Assembly: GCA_025531455.1 (NCBI GenBank)
Contig: JAMYHL010000024.1
Location: 186,001-250,000 of the forward strand
Source: Apiotrichum sp. Y4204
Taxonomy: Eukaryota; Basidiomycota; Tremellomycetes; Trichosporonales; Trichosporonaceae
Direction: 5' to 3'
DNA: 64,000 nucleotides
Shown here: piece by piece, positions 41,901 through 54,654 of the stretch
Layout: every line of letters starts with the position of its first letter
Numbering within the stretch: position 1 is the stretch's first letter
Position numbers and translations under genes: made by a program
The notes under the pieces: generated by a model
The model's database searches: none
Seen by the model: the letters and a program-made list of their open reading frames with translations, nothing else
What the model was told of the DNA's origin: nothing

Positions 41901-42189
41901 GGTTTTGTATGCCAAGCATACACCCGGCGTCGAGTCGGATGTCGCGCAATGTTGGGTGAGGATTGTATGGCTTTGAAGGAGGGTAGATTCATATGGACTT
42001 TTGGTAGGTTTGGCAGGTGGCCTCCTGGTTTGTACAATGCTGAACGTGTGCGAGACGAGTACTGATGATGTTACACATGGCGTATGGTGCAGTCGGACAG
42101 AAGACAATGTGAACAGAATAACCTGAATGGAAACAGACAGATGCGGGGATGGTGGGATCTATACCCTATGAGGGATAAGAAAGTCGAGG
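38904..42189. other. 3.3-kb gene-free interval
   Basis: No gene can be supported. It contains a G/T-rich stretch at about 39520-39560, GTGACGGGG repeats at about 40226-40256, degenerate GACCCGCGA-type tandem repeats at about 40965-41012 and an 11-T homopolymer near 41851-41861 just beyond the Ecl1-like gene. ATG-starting ORFs of 60-130 codons here lack domains and overlap one another on both strands. Confidence 0.5.
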
Positions 42190-44192
42190 TCATGCCTGGA
42201 CAGCAACGGTGCGGGTGCGTGAGCTTCCACCACCACGTCCGCGGCAAGCGCTCCAGCTGCGGTCGCGGCTCTCTCCACCGCGCATGCGGCGACGGCCACG
42301 TTCCTCCGCTGGCTCCTCAACAGGGCTGGGAGGCTCATCACGCCCGCGCGAGTCGCGGCGCCGAGTGCGGCGGCGTCCACGGCCCTCGTCAGACGAAGGA
42401 TTGCGGGCGTGTGTACCGCGACGCTCATCGCCGCGGCTGCGGCTGCGACTGCGGGCCAGGTACTCGATGACCTCACGCTCGCGGGCGCGCTCCTCGGTGA
42501 TGGCCTGAGCCTTGCTGCCGGCGGCAATGACAATGTCCATGGGAACACTGCGGACAAGGTTCTGAGCAGGGTCGGGAAGCTCGGGCTCCTCAGCGCGAGG
42601 GGCCGCAGGAAGCGCAGCAGTCGAGGCTGGGCCAAAGTCGAGGCCGAGGCCAGCGGTTACGCTCGAGGCGGCCTCAGGCTCCGTGGGAGAAGGCGAGGTG
42701 GAGAGGGTTTGCGGCGGCGTCGAAGGCGAGTTGGTCATCACAAGCGAGAACGGCGTGGTGAAAGGCGCCAGCGAGCGAAGGTAGCTAGAGAAGCTCCAAA
42801 TCGCTGACGCAGTTTGCTGCGCGGTTTGCTGCAGGGATGGTCGCAGGGGGAGTGTGGATTCGCGGCGCGCTGGCTCAGGGTGGATTACCGAAGGGATGAC
42901 AGGCGGCGTCGGGCGGTAGAGCGATGAGGCGACGGACAAGTCGTCGGTAACAGTCTCATTGGTCTCACCCAGGTCGGTGGCATTGGAAGTATCGACGGCT
43001 TCCGACATGGACATGGTGGACAATGTCGGGGTACCAGCCTCGGGAACTGAAGGGTCCTCTGGCGTACGAGTCGCAATGACCTCGACCCTGGTAATCGCTG
43101 GCTGAGCTGCGGACCGAATGCCGGCTTTGGAGGGCGAGTTGGCCTCGGCCGACGGCGAAGACACAAGGGACACGCTGCGGAGGGCGTTGACCACCGGTGC
43201 GAAGGTGCCATTCAAGGTCATGTTGAGAGCATTCAGGGCACCGGTACCACGGGGAGTGTTTGTCTGCGGCTCGTCGAGAGGCTCGGTGCTCGGGGGTGTG
43301 AGTTTCGCAAATGCCTCAGGCCGGCGGCTGCGGCGACGGGAATGCGCCACAACTTCCGACGTATCTCCACGGACCTCCACGGCGCGGGCCCAGCTGATAA
43401 TATCCTCGCGACTGCGCGACGACGACGATGCCATTCGAGTAATCGGTGTGGTGGTCGGGCGGACCTCCAATGATGGACGGGCGGTGTGCAGTTGCGAAGA
43501 GAAGGATGTTCCGTTCGAAGTCGGCAAAGGGTTGTTGTTGTGAACACGCGTCATCGGCAACGGCGGCGCAGGGTGCAGGGAAGCAACAGACGCCAAGGGG
43601 CTGAGAGGGGGTCGTTTTGGTGTCCGGGGAGCCGTCTGCTCCTCACGTTCACTGTCTGAGGTGCACAATGCAGAGTCGACTGGTGTATTTGCGCCTGTTG
43701 ACAAGCGCATGCCAGGAGACACGTACCCGCCATCACGATGAAGCGAGCGGCCAGTGCCATTGACAGCCTTTGGCTTGCGGTTGAAGTTGGGCATCGCTGG
43801 TCGTGCATCTTCCTCGGATGCTGGGAACGAGAACGCGCGGCGATCACGGGGGCGAGGCTGGCCTCCCGATGGCGATGTGGGTGACGTCACTCCACTAACA
43901 GGGGTGATAGGCTCCGGAGCTTTGCTCACAGACAAACGGCCGTACGGACGAGCATCACGGGGGCTGACCGGGGGGAGAGGAATGAGTTTAGGAGGCAGTG
44001 GGGAGGTGATGACAAGCGGCTCAGTCGCTGGTGTTGACGGATGGCTGTCGGCTTGACGACAGGTCTCCGAACAGTACGGACTGCGTTGATCGCGCTGGGT
44101 TGTGAGCTTGGGGACAAAGTTTCCAGGCCGACAGTACTCACAGTGCGCTTGGCGCAAGTCAAGCACCAGCCAATATCCAAGTCCATGTCCAT
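42190..44192 (-). CDS. Ecl1-type zinc-finger protein with long disordered tail (651 aa)
   Basis: Exons are 44192-44142 and 44094-42190, with a 47-nt intron (GTGAGT donor, CTCAC branch). Splicing joins WCLTCAKRT to RDQRSPYCSETCRQAD, recreating a C-x2-C ... Y-C-S-x2-C finger like that of the fungal Ecl1 life-span regulatory factors, which link nutrient status to stationary-phase survival. Without the splice the first CxxC is lost, which supports the short first exon. The remaining 600 residues are Ser/Pro/Thr-rich, with a helix-forming AIWSFSSYLRSLAPF (about 440-460) and a basic RS/RE-rich C-terminus (RSRSRGDERRG, EERGRRRMRGG). The large upstream gene-free region may hold its regulation. Family membership is by motif only. 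Confidence 0.7.
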
Positions 44193-47100
44193 CCTGGACA
44201 GAATGTGAGAAGAGAAAGGTGGACTAGGAGATGTTATGAATGGTGGTGGAGAATGAAGCGCGACGGCCGACGCGCAATGACGCGCAGTTGACGCGAATGG
44301 CGAACTTTACTTTTCGGTTGTTGCTATCCCTCTTTCAGACTGTTGATGATGGCGATCCAAAGTGGGACGAGTGAGCCGATAGGGAGGAGAGTGACAGATA
44401 TACAGAGCGACACGATGTGAACGATGCGAGAAGCCAATTAGGGTTGGATGGAGAGACGTGCGGATGCAAAGACGAATGTGGATCAGAGGGCGAGCAGGAG
44501 AACAGAAACAAGGGTGGAGTAGTAGCACCAGGGCCGACAATTAAGCAAGGACAAGAAGTCGGGCAATGAGAGACAACAGTATGATGGGGGTGGATGGAGA
44601 GAATTGTTTTGGCAATTTGTGTTGGACGACGAGGAATGAGTGTCGCGTTTGTGTAAGAATAGTTGGACAAGGGGGCCGACGAGAGCGGGGCAAAGGGCAA
44701 AAGGGGCGCGCCAGGCAGCGATCGTGTCGGGTAAACACAGGGTAAAAAGGGGTTGGTCGTCGTCGTCGTCAAGGAGTCGTGAGGCGTCGATGGATCGTGT
44801 GGATCGTGACAGGTATAGAGATCATGGGTTTGACCAAAGTGTGGAGCCGAAGGATGCGATGGATGCGATGATGGATGGATAGATGGGTTGGATGGATGGA
44901 TTGAGGTTGATGAAAGGGTGGTTGTGGTAGCGAGAGTTGAGAGCATCAAAAAGCACCAGCGTCAGCACAATTGATCTACCAGCGCGGGGTGAAGAGGAGA
45001 AGCGCAAAGAAGAAGAAAAGAAGAGACAACTATAAGGGTCTGCTGAGATACAACTCTCCGATGCACACCCACACGATGACGGCAGAAGGACACTGGCAAC
45101 AGAAGCAGCGGAGGAATGTGGCTTCTCGTCGCTTGCTCGCTCGTCGTCCGTGTCACGTCATGTGGTGATGAGGCAGAAGCTGGTGGTGTGGACAAAGGGA
45201 AATAAAAGAGGTGAAAGGGGAAAAAGGACGGGGGAAAAGGAAAGGGGACGCGGGCGGCTGCAAGGGGATCTGGGCGCACACCTGTTGGCGCTCAGGTTGG
45301 GAGCAAATGACTCGATGTAAAGCACGCAAGATGACAAGGCATGTAATAGGCATCTGGCATCGGTCGCTTGTCATTGCCAGAGGGCGCCAGAGCGTCTGTT
45401 CTGTCATGCTCCCCATCAATTGATGGGTGGACGGACGCTCGGCGCTTACACCCAGAGCAAAAGAATGGCTAGAATGGAAAGCTGGGTAGAACGCCTCTTT
45501 TGGTGGCTCGTACCTCGCAAGGAAGCATCAGAAGCAGTCTCTGTTTCTCTGGCAGGGCAGGCAAGCTTGGACCTCCACAAAGCCAATCGAGCGACATCGA
45601 GCCATCCGTACCACCTTGCTGACATGCTGATGGCCTGCACAGAATCACAGGTCGCACCACCTGCGGGGCACCTGGAACATGGGGCACACAATGTTATCGA
45701 ATCTCGGTGATAACAGATGCGCGGCCATCACATGGAAATCCCGAACAATTGGAGTGTCCATCACCCCAGGCCAAATCATGTCACGGACCCCATCAAGATG
45801 GGGGGCTTCGCGATGGTTTGCGATGGGAGGTCACGCGGACTACACAGAGAAGGGACGCCATCGCACCAGTATGAACAAGGATAGCGATTTACCGGAATGC
45901 ACGCAGCCAGCAGACTCAAAGCACGGGCACGACAAAGGGCATGGACTGAAACTCACCAATCACAAGACGTCCAGTGCCAACTCTTGTTGTGCAAGAGGTG
46001 GAAGGGGCACAGGAACAACCACGAACGAGAACGAGATCGGGCGGGTCGAAGCAAGGAGATCGCGCTCAGACCTCCTTTGTCGAGATTGTTGGGCAACCGG
46101 CTGTGACCGAGTGCGTCTCGAGTGCAAACGCAATCGGTATCTCGATTACCAAACGCTCAAAGTCGATGGGCGCTGACGGCACGGACCAGGAGACGACCCT
46201 GCTCACGGCGTTGCGGGGGCGCCAGAAAATGGCGGGGAGCAACGGGGGTGGCGCGGGGCCGGGGAAAGCAAAGTGCGGGGTGAAAGGGTGGGCGACTTTG
46301 GCGTTAGGGAAGGACCAAACAGCCAAGATTAAGGGCGATGCAGGCAGTTGCAGAGGCAGGAGCAGCAAGTGTGTGGATACAGAGTACAGAGACTCTGTAC
46401 GGTAGTGTCCAACTGTATGACTATTTGGGGCGGTCTTTGTGCTGTATTTGATTCTGATGGCGACAGATGCAGATGTTGGAAAGAATGGTCAGATCGCGAG
46501 CAGGATGCAGTTGGCGGTGGTCTCGGAGGGATGGACGAGAGGGGAGAGACGCGATGTGGATGTGTCGTGTAAAGTAAATGCGTGATGAATGGCGGCAGTG
46601 ATAGTGATGACGGTGATGCACACGGGACAGGAGAGCGATCGGTTGGAATTGAGTTGGGCGGAGAGTGCCGAAGCGTGCCGATGCAGCCGGTGTATACAGA
46701 AAGGGGTTGCAAGCGAGTCGACGCGTGACCGCTGGGAGTAACGATCGTGACAGGTCGAGAAGGGGAGACGAACAACAATTGAACAAGACGTGTTGGAGAG
46801 GATGCGAAAGAGATATATCAGCACTGTGTCGTGTCGCAGGAATGATGACAAGCAGATAAACGATAGAGGCGAAGCCAGTGGGGAGATGGTGCAATCTACA
46901 ACTACAAGGCGGGAGATTACCCGGGAGCATGTCCGTGGCCGAACAAAGGCGTCGACGGATGGCGCACGATGCAGGGTATGCCACGGAGCACTCGAGACAA
47001 CATCCAGGAAGAATCGATACTCACAGAACAACAGCGCTGCTATGCAAAAGACTAGACGAACGCAGGAATCAGGCGACAAGGCGGGGGGCCACAGGGGTGA

Positions 47101-48340
47101 CGGAGGGGTTAGATGAGGGAGTTGACTTGGTGGGTATTCCGCAGTGTCGAGTGGTTCGTGAGCTGGTGCACGGGGCTGAAGCTGAGGCTGACGCCGTGGC
47201 TTGGGTGTGTGGGATGAGGCTGAGTGAGGCGGGAATGGACAATGATGTGGGGCACTGATGGCCGTGACGAGTGCCGAACGAGCAGCCGAGGCAGTCGAGG
47301 CGGTGAGAGTGCTATGCAGTCGTATCCGAGACCGGATGTCGTCGAGAGGGCGCTATGAGTAATGGCGCCGGCACCGGCAGGTGATTCGACGCGGACGGCT
47401 GGGATGAATTTAGCGGATAAATGCGAATGCTGTCGGCGCCAGAAGATGAAAAGTGATCACTCCGGGTGATGGGTGCGGGCGATCAGCGATGCGGTGTTGG
47501 GTGATGCGGTGATGCAGATGCAAAGTGTGTTTAATGCAGGAAGCTGAAGGAAGTAGTGTCCGTGATGAGCGTTTTGCGAATGTAGTAGCGATCTAGCTGG
47601 ACGTATAATTGAGAATATGAAGGACGGAGAAGGAAGAGTCGCTCGTTTGGCGGCTGCGGGATGGGATGTCGTCGTCGTTCTTGGGTCGATACGCTTTTGA
47701 GGCTCCGGCACGGGCTACTACTGTGACATTGCTATTTGAATCGCGAGGGGCCGGGAGATGCACAGTAACGCGGGGAGGGAGGGCCGAGACGGGGTGGGCA
47801 GCACGTAGCGTGGCGTGGCGCTGGCGAGGATGGCGATGGCGGTGGTGGGTGATGGCAAAGAATGGAGAGAGAATAGAACGGGTGTTGAGAGCGGGGTACA
47901 CGTCGAGCACGGGAAAAGCACAAGAGATAGTGGGTGCTGAATGAAGGGTTGAGAGACAGTCTACTCGATGGGGAGGTGGGTGGCGGGCTGGTCGAGAGCA
48001 CAGAGATAATGGCCAGCGGAATGCAGCAAGGGTAGATGCTTGTTGCAGCAGGAAGGCAGGAAGCGCAGAAAGTGCTACGTGCTACGGGCTGGACAGTATA
48101 CGAGTACGATACCACGCAGTATTATGCAGTCAGCCAGCCCTGTTTGCAGGTGCAGAGCCGAAGCCGCGGTGCGGTATGCAGAGTGGTCGCCGAGCTGGGG
48201 CAAACGGGCGACGTGGGCGGAACGGCAGCGACGAGAGACGCAGGGGCAACAACCATGTAGCATGCAGCTGAACCCACCCCGGCACGACGGCACGACGAGC
48301 AGAGGGAATTAGAGGTAAATACAAAAAAAAAAACTACGAG

Positions 48341-48363
48341 AAAAAAAAAAAAAAAAAAAAAAA
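48341..48363. repeat. Poly(A) run of 23
   Basis: An uninterrupted run of 23 A on the + strand, with an 11-A run at 48323-48333 just before it. No retroposed coding sequence was recognised upstream. Confidence 0.85.
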
Positions 48364-49827
48364 GCCCATACGGCCGCGAGGGACGACGCCGAGGGGCGGC
48401 TAGCCGGAATAGCGCGGCGCGCGGCGGCGAACAAAACGAACGAAAACTCTTTCTCTGCGCTCACGCGGGGTCAGCTACCTCGGTGTCATTTCTGTTTCGC
48501 CCCCGGTTTCCCTTTTGTCCCCGTGCCCCCGTGCCCCGTAACCCAGCGTCATGCGCTATACACACTCGGTCCTCGGACCTGGAGAACGCAGCTAGTGCAG
48601 CTGCCGAAGAAACCAGAAGCCCAGGCTGGCGGAATGCCATTGCGCAGATGAGACGAGGCACTGCGACCGCTCACGTTGTACTGTGCACAGGGGTGCGAAA
48701 ATCCCACACTATCCAGCATCCCGTGTCGGGGCCCTTGGTGGGGAAACTGGGGTGTGGGAGACCGAGAGCCTGAGATCCTGAGAGCTTTTTACGACGCCAG
48801 CTTGCGGGGCATGGAAAGCGCGGGGCAAGACTATACTCTGGGGATTAAGGCCTTTCCATAGGCTCCCGGACTGCTCGTCGCCAGCCCTCGGTGTGTGTCC
48901 CTGGCTGATGTCGGGGTAAGAGTATGATCACTACGTATGACTACACTACACTCCCCGCACCCCGCAACGCGCACCCCTGAGGGGTAAGCTGCTGCCGCGT
49001 CCACCATCTCGCTCTGGCGCGCACCCATCGCCATCAGCAAACCCACAATCCTATCCCGATAATCGTCGTCTGCATACACGGTCAGCTGCTGTGGAGGACG
49101 GCCATGTCCGGATGGGTGCGCCCGCGTACCTTGCGCTTGTATCGTGACTGGAAATAGCATGAGAGCATGAGAGCTTCGGAGTGGGAGGATGAGGGCATGA
49201 GGCACTCGTCAGCCAAAGGCCAAGGGGCATCCCAAGATCACAGATCACAAATCACAGATCTAATGCGGCATTGTCCATCAAGGTGTAGGTGCCAAGGGGT
49301 TGTTCCTGTTTACTTCTTTTGGTTTTTCTGTTTATTGTTTGTCTGTCTGCAATAGTATTTCCTTTTGGTTTTTTTCTTTTCAATGGGCTTTTCTATTTTG
49401 CCCAATTCGCTCAATTCGCTCGTCATGTTTTCTTTTTTCTGTTTGGCTTATTTTCCGGTCCACACCGTGTCTCTGCTCTGATGCCTTGTAGAGTCCTTAT
49501 TCTCCCCGTGCCGTCCACAATATTCCCACAATCTCCTCGAGCTTGTTTCTCCCATTCTTGGATGTCCCCGTGCTCTCCGTTCTCCATTTTTCCCCACAAC
49601 TCATCCCCAGTCTCTCTCCGCCCTCCCGGCCCCGCGGCCCCTGACCCCCACACGCCCCCGCCCCGGTGCGCCAGGGCCCAGGAGTCCCAAGGGCTGGGTA
49701 TGATGGATTACCTAACCCACAGCCCACGAGTCCTCTGCCCGTGAGTCCACACACGTCATCATTCACGCGATCCGGAACATGCTTTGGTTCCTGGCTTTTA
49801 GTTTTCCCCTGGGCTTGGCCTGTCTGG

Positions 49828-49872
49828 ACTCTTTAGCTGTGACTCTTTGGCTGTCCTGGACAGCTAAAGAGT
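49828..49872. repeat. Perfect 13-bp inverted repeat with 19-nt loop
   Basis: ACTCTTTAGCTGT (49828-49840) and ACAGCTAAAGAGT (49860-49872). The loop carries a further near-copy of the left arm (ACTCTTTGGCTGT). Confidence 0.8.
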
Positions 49873-51721
49873 GGGTTCAGTCCGCCCAGTTGAACATGTG
49901 GTACATGGTTCTTGCTAGTTTGATGTTTTACTGGTTTCGATCAGGCCAAGAATCACGGGCAAACACCAGATGGCGTGGCAGCGGGTGGCAAGCCTGCCCT
50001 AGTATGGAATTCACGGCGGGGTGTCACACTCCACGTTTATCCCTTGGCCCTTGGTCTCTACAATCTCTTGGTCCCTTGGTCTCTTGGTATCCTGGGGTTC
50101 GGTCTGGCTTCGATACCGACTAACAGGCTCATAAGCTCTGCGCTCCCTGTGTCTGCGGGTGCATCGTCGCCAAAGGGTCGGCTGTGTCAGTGACGGTGAG
50201 TCGCTCGGCCGCAAAACCAGGCTTCTAGCTTCTAGGCCTCTAGATCCTTGGGCCATCTCACATGGACGACCAGGGAGTGATTTGGGAGCAACTCCACATA
50301 TCTCAACCCACTGTTAAGCGTGCTAGCCGACCCACTATGATAGCATCAATGAGACACTGCGTGGCCGGCATGGAGTCATCTTTGCACCGTTTTGGGTGCA
50401 GCGCGAGGGTTGAGGAGGTGGACCGGTGGACACGCCCGCCTCCGCGCTGCACGGGGGATTCTGGATGCAATGATGATGTTGCAATGCTGAATGCGTGCGT
50501 TTGTTTGCAGCAAACCCAACGCGCTCACTGCCCCTCGCTAGGCGCTCATTCAATGCAACGTTATCTATCCCCACAGCAATTAAACTTTGGTTATCGCGCA
50601 GCGCCGAGGAATATAAACCTAGTCTATAGATGCCATAAGCCAATGTCATTACAATCGGCACATATCATCATCTATACAAATCCGCCATGTGCGCGATTTT
50701 CCACTAATGCGCCAGAACAGGCCTTTAGGACGTCATTACGATCATCAACATTATCCAACCCCAGCCCGACAGATCGAGGACAATCAAACAATCAAAACGT
50801 CAGCCAGCATCAATCCGTTGGCGAAACAACAGCGATGTCATCGGGCAAAGATGCCTGGAAGGTGGAATCAGCTTGATCGCAGACCCCTCCTCCAGATCCG
50901 TGCACTTATTCACTCCAAATGCCCAGCTTGCCAAGGTTGCCCAGGCTGCACGTTTGTGGCAGGCAGCGCTGCGCGCAGCAGGTACATACAGTAGCCAGCA
51001 TGCCCCGGCCAGTACGGCAGTAGTGCAGATGGAGGCGTTCGTGGCAGCCACGGTATGTGGCGCGACGAACGGGACGCACCCCCGTTCCTTGGTGGCAGCA
51101 CGACAGTAAGGCAATTAAAGCAGAGCCCGATATAGCACGGTGCAGGTTCATTGTCCGCGAGTCTAACAGCTATTATCTACTGGGTCTGATCACTGGAGCC
51201 ACTAGATTTCATTCCCGCGGCCAGCGGAAGCGTGGGATTCGTGGGATCCTGGGATATGTGGAATCATTGTTACTATGCGCGGGGCCCGTCGGCGCGCGGG
51301 AAGACGGCCCACTGGTGAGGCACAGGTGGCTGCGGCTGCGGCTGCGACGGGCGTTGCGGAACTGCGGATTGGGGTCTTTTCCCACGTTGCAGCGCGACCG
51401 CCTGGGGTCCTCGGTCCTCGGTCATGCTCGGTCATGAAATGGTGGATTGTGGCGGAGGGGTATGTGGGTCGCGGAATCTTGATTCTGTATCAATCGCTCG
51501 TGGTTCATACAGAGGCCGGGTGGCGGACCTTTGACCCACTCGCGCGATAAGAATACCAGCACTCTCCCATATCGCGAAGCGAGGAGCGATAAGCCACGGA
51601 CCACCGTACACAGCGAGCATAACGAGGTGCGATAGCGATCTCGCGATCTCGACCTCGCGATCAGATCACAAACGAGCGCTCGGTGCTCGGTCTCTACACC
51701 GAACCAGCAACCGATCTCTCT

Positions 51722-51750
51722 GGCGACTCCGCACACTCCGAGGAGTCGCC
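51722..51750. repeat. Perfect 9-bp hairpin
   Basis: GGCGACTCC (51722-51730) and GGAGTCGCC (51742-51750) separated by 11 nt. It lies next to TCGCGA-rich sequence and is not followed by a T-run on either strand. Confidence 0.6.
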
Positions 51751-53068
51751 GCTCATTCGCGGTTTCCCGGGAATGGAATCTGGGCTATAGGGAAGACTGA
51801 CAGCTACTGAATGGGATCACGGGTATCATATCGCGGGGTGTGGAACGCGGCGCTGTCGCCATGTACCATGTGCCACGATCCATGCCTCGCCGCCATACTG
51901 TACCTTGACTTTGTGGCGGCCTGTGCCACCTGCGTCTTGCTCAATACGAGGGGCAATTTGGTTCTCACTGCCATCTGACGGTTTGCAGCGGAGTAACGCA
52001 CAGTGCAGAAGAATATTGCAGTTTGGTAGGTTTGTAAAGTCGTGAAGTCCCTGGGTTCGTGACACGGGATGGCCACTGATCGGATTCTCAATGGTGTTCA
52101 CCAGCATAACAATACACAAACAGACGGGTTAGTTCAAAGGGGGTTGTCAGCTTCATTGGGGAGGGGTAAGCCTCATGGGCGGTGTGAACGCGGAACAGAA
52201 GACTTCACACCATTGCTCGCAATTGCTCGCTTCTACCAGAATCCAAGTCGTCGCCATCATCCCTGATCCCCTCGACCCACTCTTCATCGCGCACTAGACG
52301 GAATCCCCACGGGCTACCACGCTACCGCGATCCCCACGATCCTCATTATTCCTCAATTCTCGATCCTCAATCCGCGATCCTTCCCTACGGCGTACGACGT
52401 CTGGTTAGTCACTCCCCGAGTGGTAGTGAGTAAAAACTAGCCGTAACGATCGTTAGTTCGTTATGTAGCCTCCCAGCCGTAGCCGTAGCCGCAGCCGTAG
52501 CCCTAGGAGCCGTACCACGAGTAGCACGAGTAGTACCGAGTCGGACCGGGTCGGACCCTCGACCCGAGGCGGAAGAATACTGAGAGTCGCTAAAAGATAT
52601 TTAGAAGAACGAAGCCGTTAGTCACCACCTGCTAGTCTCTCGTTGGTCTCGAGGATCCCTTTCATCGCCAACCCATCAGCCGTCCTCAACTCCTCGATAC
52701 AGCCGCGGCACCGCGGCTCCAAGCCGTAGCTCCGATCTCACTTGCGTAGTGTGCTCCACTTTGGAGCTCTTAACAATAACATAATAGTGACATATAGAAA
52801 CATAATTACCCAACCTATGTGCCACGCCCGGCTGACCCCTGCGCCCCTGCCCTTTGGAACGACTAATGGTTCTAACGGCGCTAATGACCACACGACACCG
52901 TTGCCCACAGCCGTAGCGTCCGCGTCTCGCGGGTGATCCGGATCGGGGCGGGTCTAGAGCCGAGACTCGTGGGCGTTCACGGAGGAAGAAGCGTCGACCG
53001 GTGCTGCCCAGCTTCGAGTCCGAGACCGGCTGTCGGATGTCGGATGGTGGTCGTCGGTTGTCGATGGC

Positions 53069-53098
53069 GGTCGTCGGTCGTCGGTCGTCGGTCGTCGG
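53069..53098. repeat. GGTCGTC tandem array
   Basis: About four perfect copies of a 7-bp GGTCGTC unit, with degenerate copies reaching back to about 53028. Confidence 0.75.
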
Positions 53099-54654
53099 AC
53101 TTTCTCGGATACGGCTGATGGCTAGTTCAACTCCTTTCTTTTAGTCCTCATTGCTATACCCAATACCGACAACCATTGTAGCAGTGGTGCCTAATGGTTT
53201 AGCGGTTGATAGACTACAGTTCACTGTTTCATTGCGTCATAGAACCCTTACCCCGAACGGCCTTAGCCTAGGAGGACCTGTTTTCGATCAGCGTGTCCGG
53301 ACACGGCTAATTGATTTGTGTCTTCGGACGCTGCAGGCTGCTGCAGAGCACACCACGAGTCGTACCAGACGAGGCTGGTCGACGGTAAAAACACAAAAGA
53401 ATGATTTTCATAATTTCTAATCTGTAACCTTCCGCAAGCTGTCTGCAAGGCCGCAAGCTGTCGGCGCGCTTGGATCTCTGGCCAAAGTACACTGAACATC
53501 TAGCTCCCTGGTGCCTAACTGCCACATTCGATTTCAGACTCATATTCCAGCACCCAGGCCGCCATTTCAGTGCCTATTGAATCTTGGTAATAGTCCAGAC
53601 AGAAGACAACAGATGCGCAGCGCAGCGCGCAGCACGAATCCCCACAACAGCTCACCGCTGTCGCCCCGGAGCGCGGCGCCGCTGAGCCTGGCTCGACTAG
53701 CCTCGCTACCACCCATGCCGATCCGGCGACGACGATCAAGACACATCTGTACCGTATTCGCAGGTTTAGGGCTTGGCTAGGAACCGCGCCGGTCATGTGA
53801 GGTGGAACGTACGCGGTACTCGGTACTCGATACCCGCAAACCATGCTTGCCGGTGGTCTTTTTGCAGTGAACGGTTGACATGTACCCGGAGGTGGGCAAG
53901 AGCATAAGAGCACGTCATGGTATCGCTTACTGATCTACTGATGCAAGACTCGAGAGTGGCAGGTGACCGGAACGTTGCTGATGAATCCCAGCCGCACGCT
54001 GATCATCGATCACGGATCGACAGGGCAAGGGGCGAGATGCGCGAGATGGCCGGCTCCCATCGACTCCACTCGTAGAATATGTACTGACTCTGGTACTTGT
54101 TCTGCTATTGGACTTGCTCGTATGTCCTCTTCTGTTCTCGTCTCGCGATGGATGTTTCCGCGGCTGCGTCACTGCCCGCGCGTCATTGCCCCACACTTTT
54201 GGCCCATCGCTTGGCGGAGCCTTACACTGTCTTACAGCGACGTCGGTCGTGTTGCCTGGACACGGGGACAGTAGGCCGTACGTTATCAGTATCGTTATCG
54301 GTGAATTCTCCGCAGAACAACGGTTTAGGTCAGGTTCAGTTGTGTAGGTGAGATGCTGAGCAAGCAGGTGGTCTTGGTAAACTTGACTAGACTCGTCTGG
54401 CGGCTGTTGACACTGGACACGTAGCGCGTACGATGATTACGCGGACGATATCTACATGAGACTTTGCCTACGTTTTCCCGGAGTAGAGAGGGACCGGAGA
54501 TGGGTCGCGGACATCGGGTTCTCGGATTTACGTGCATCGACATACAGGCTTCAGACTACGTTCGATTTGTTCTTTTTCGTATAGTGCTTTTTTTTCTTCT
54601 ACAGGCCATGGATGCTCTCAACTAGTCTTGCTCGAGAGAAGGAGCATCCTAGTC

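Larger units (their letters stand above)
44193..54654. other. 10.5-kb interval without a supportable gene
   Basis: I see no protein with recognisable features on either strand; ORFs are short, low complexity or shadow one another. Visible structure: GGAT microsatellite (about 44862-44900), 23-A homopolymer (48341-48363), T-rich island (about 49300-49465), hairpins at 49828-49872 and 51722-51750, GCGATCTCGCGATC-like words (about 51620-51665), CGATCC words (about 52318-52381), a CCGTAG array (about 52470-52510) and a GGTCGTC array (about 53069-53098). It could be a long promoter and 5' UTR, non-coding RNA genes, degraded mobile elements or a centromere-like region. Sequence alone does not decide. 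Confidence 0.5.

Noticed and set aside
44335..44949. 204-codon minus-strand ORF rich in Ser/His/Pro
   Set aside because: Translation of a GGAT-type microsatellite; low complexity only.
46489..47079. 196-codon minus-strand ORF in the gene-free interval
   Set aside because: Composition lacks coding character, no motif, and overlapping frames are equally open.
52933..53118. Val/Arg-rich ORF over tandem arrays
   Set aside because: Encoded by the GGTCGTC repeat; not a protein gene.
44193..54654. Reverse transcriptase, integrase or transposase in the large interval
   Set aside because: No catalytic motif could be found by eye in any listed frame; only repeats were seen.
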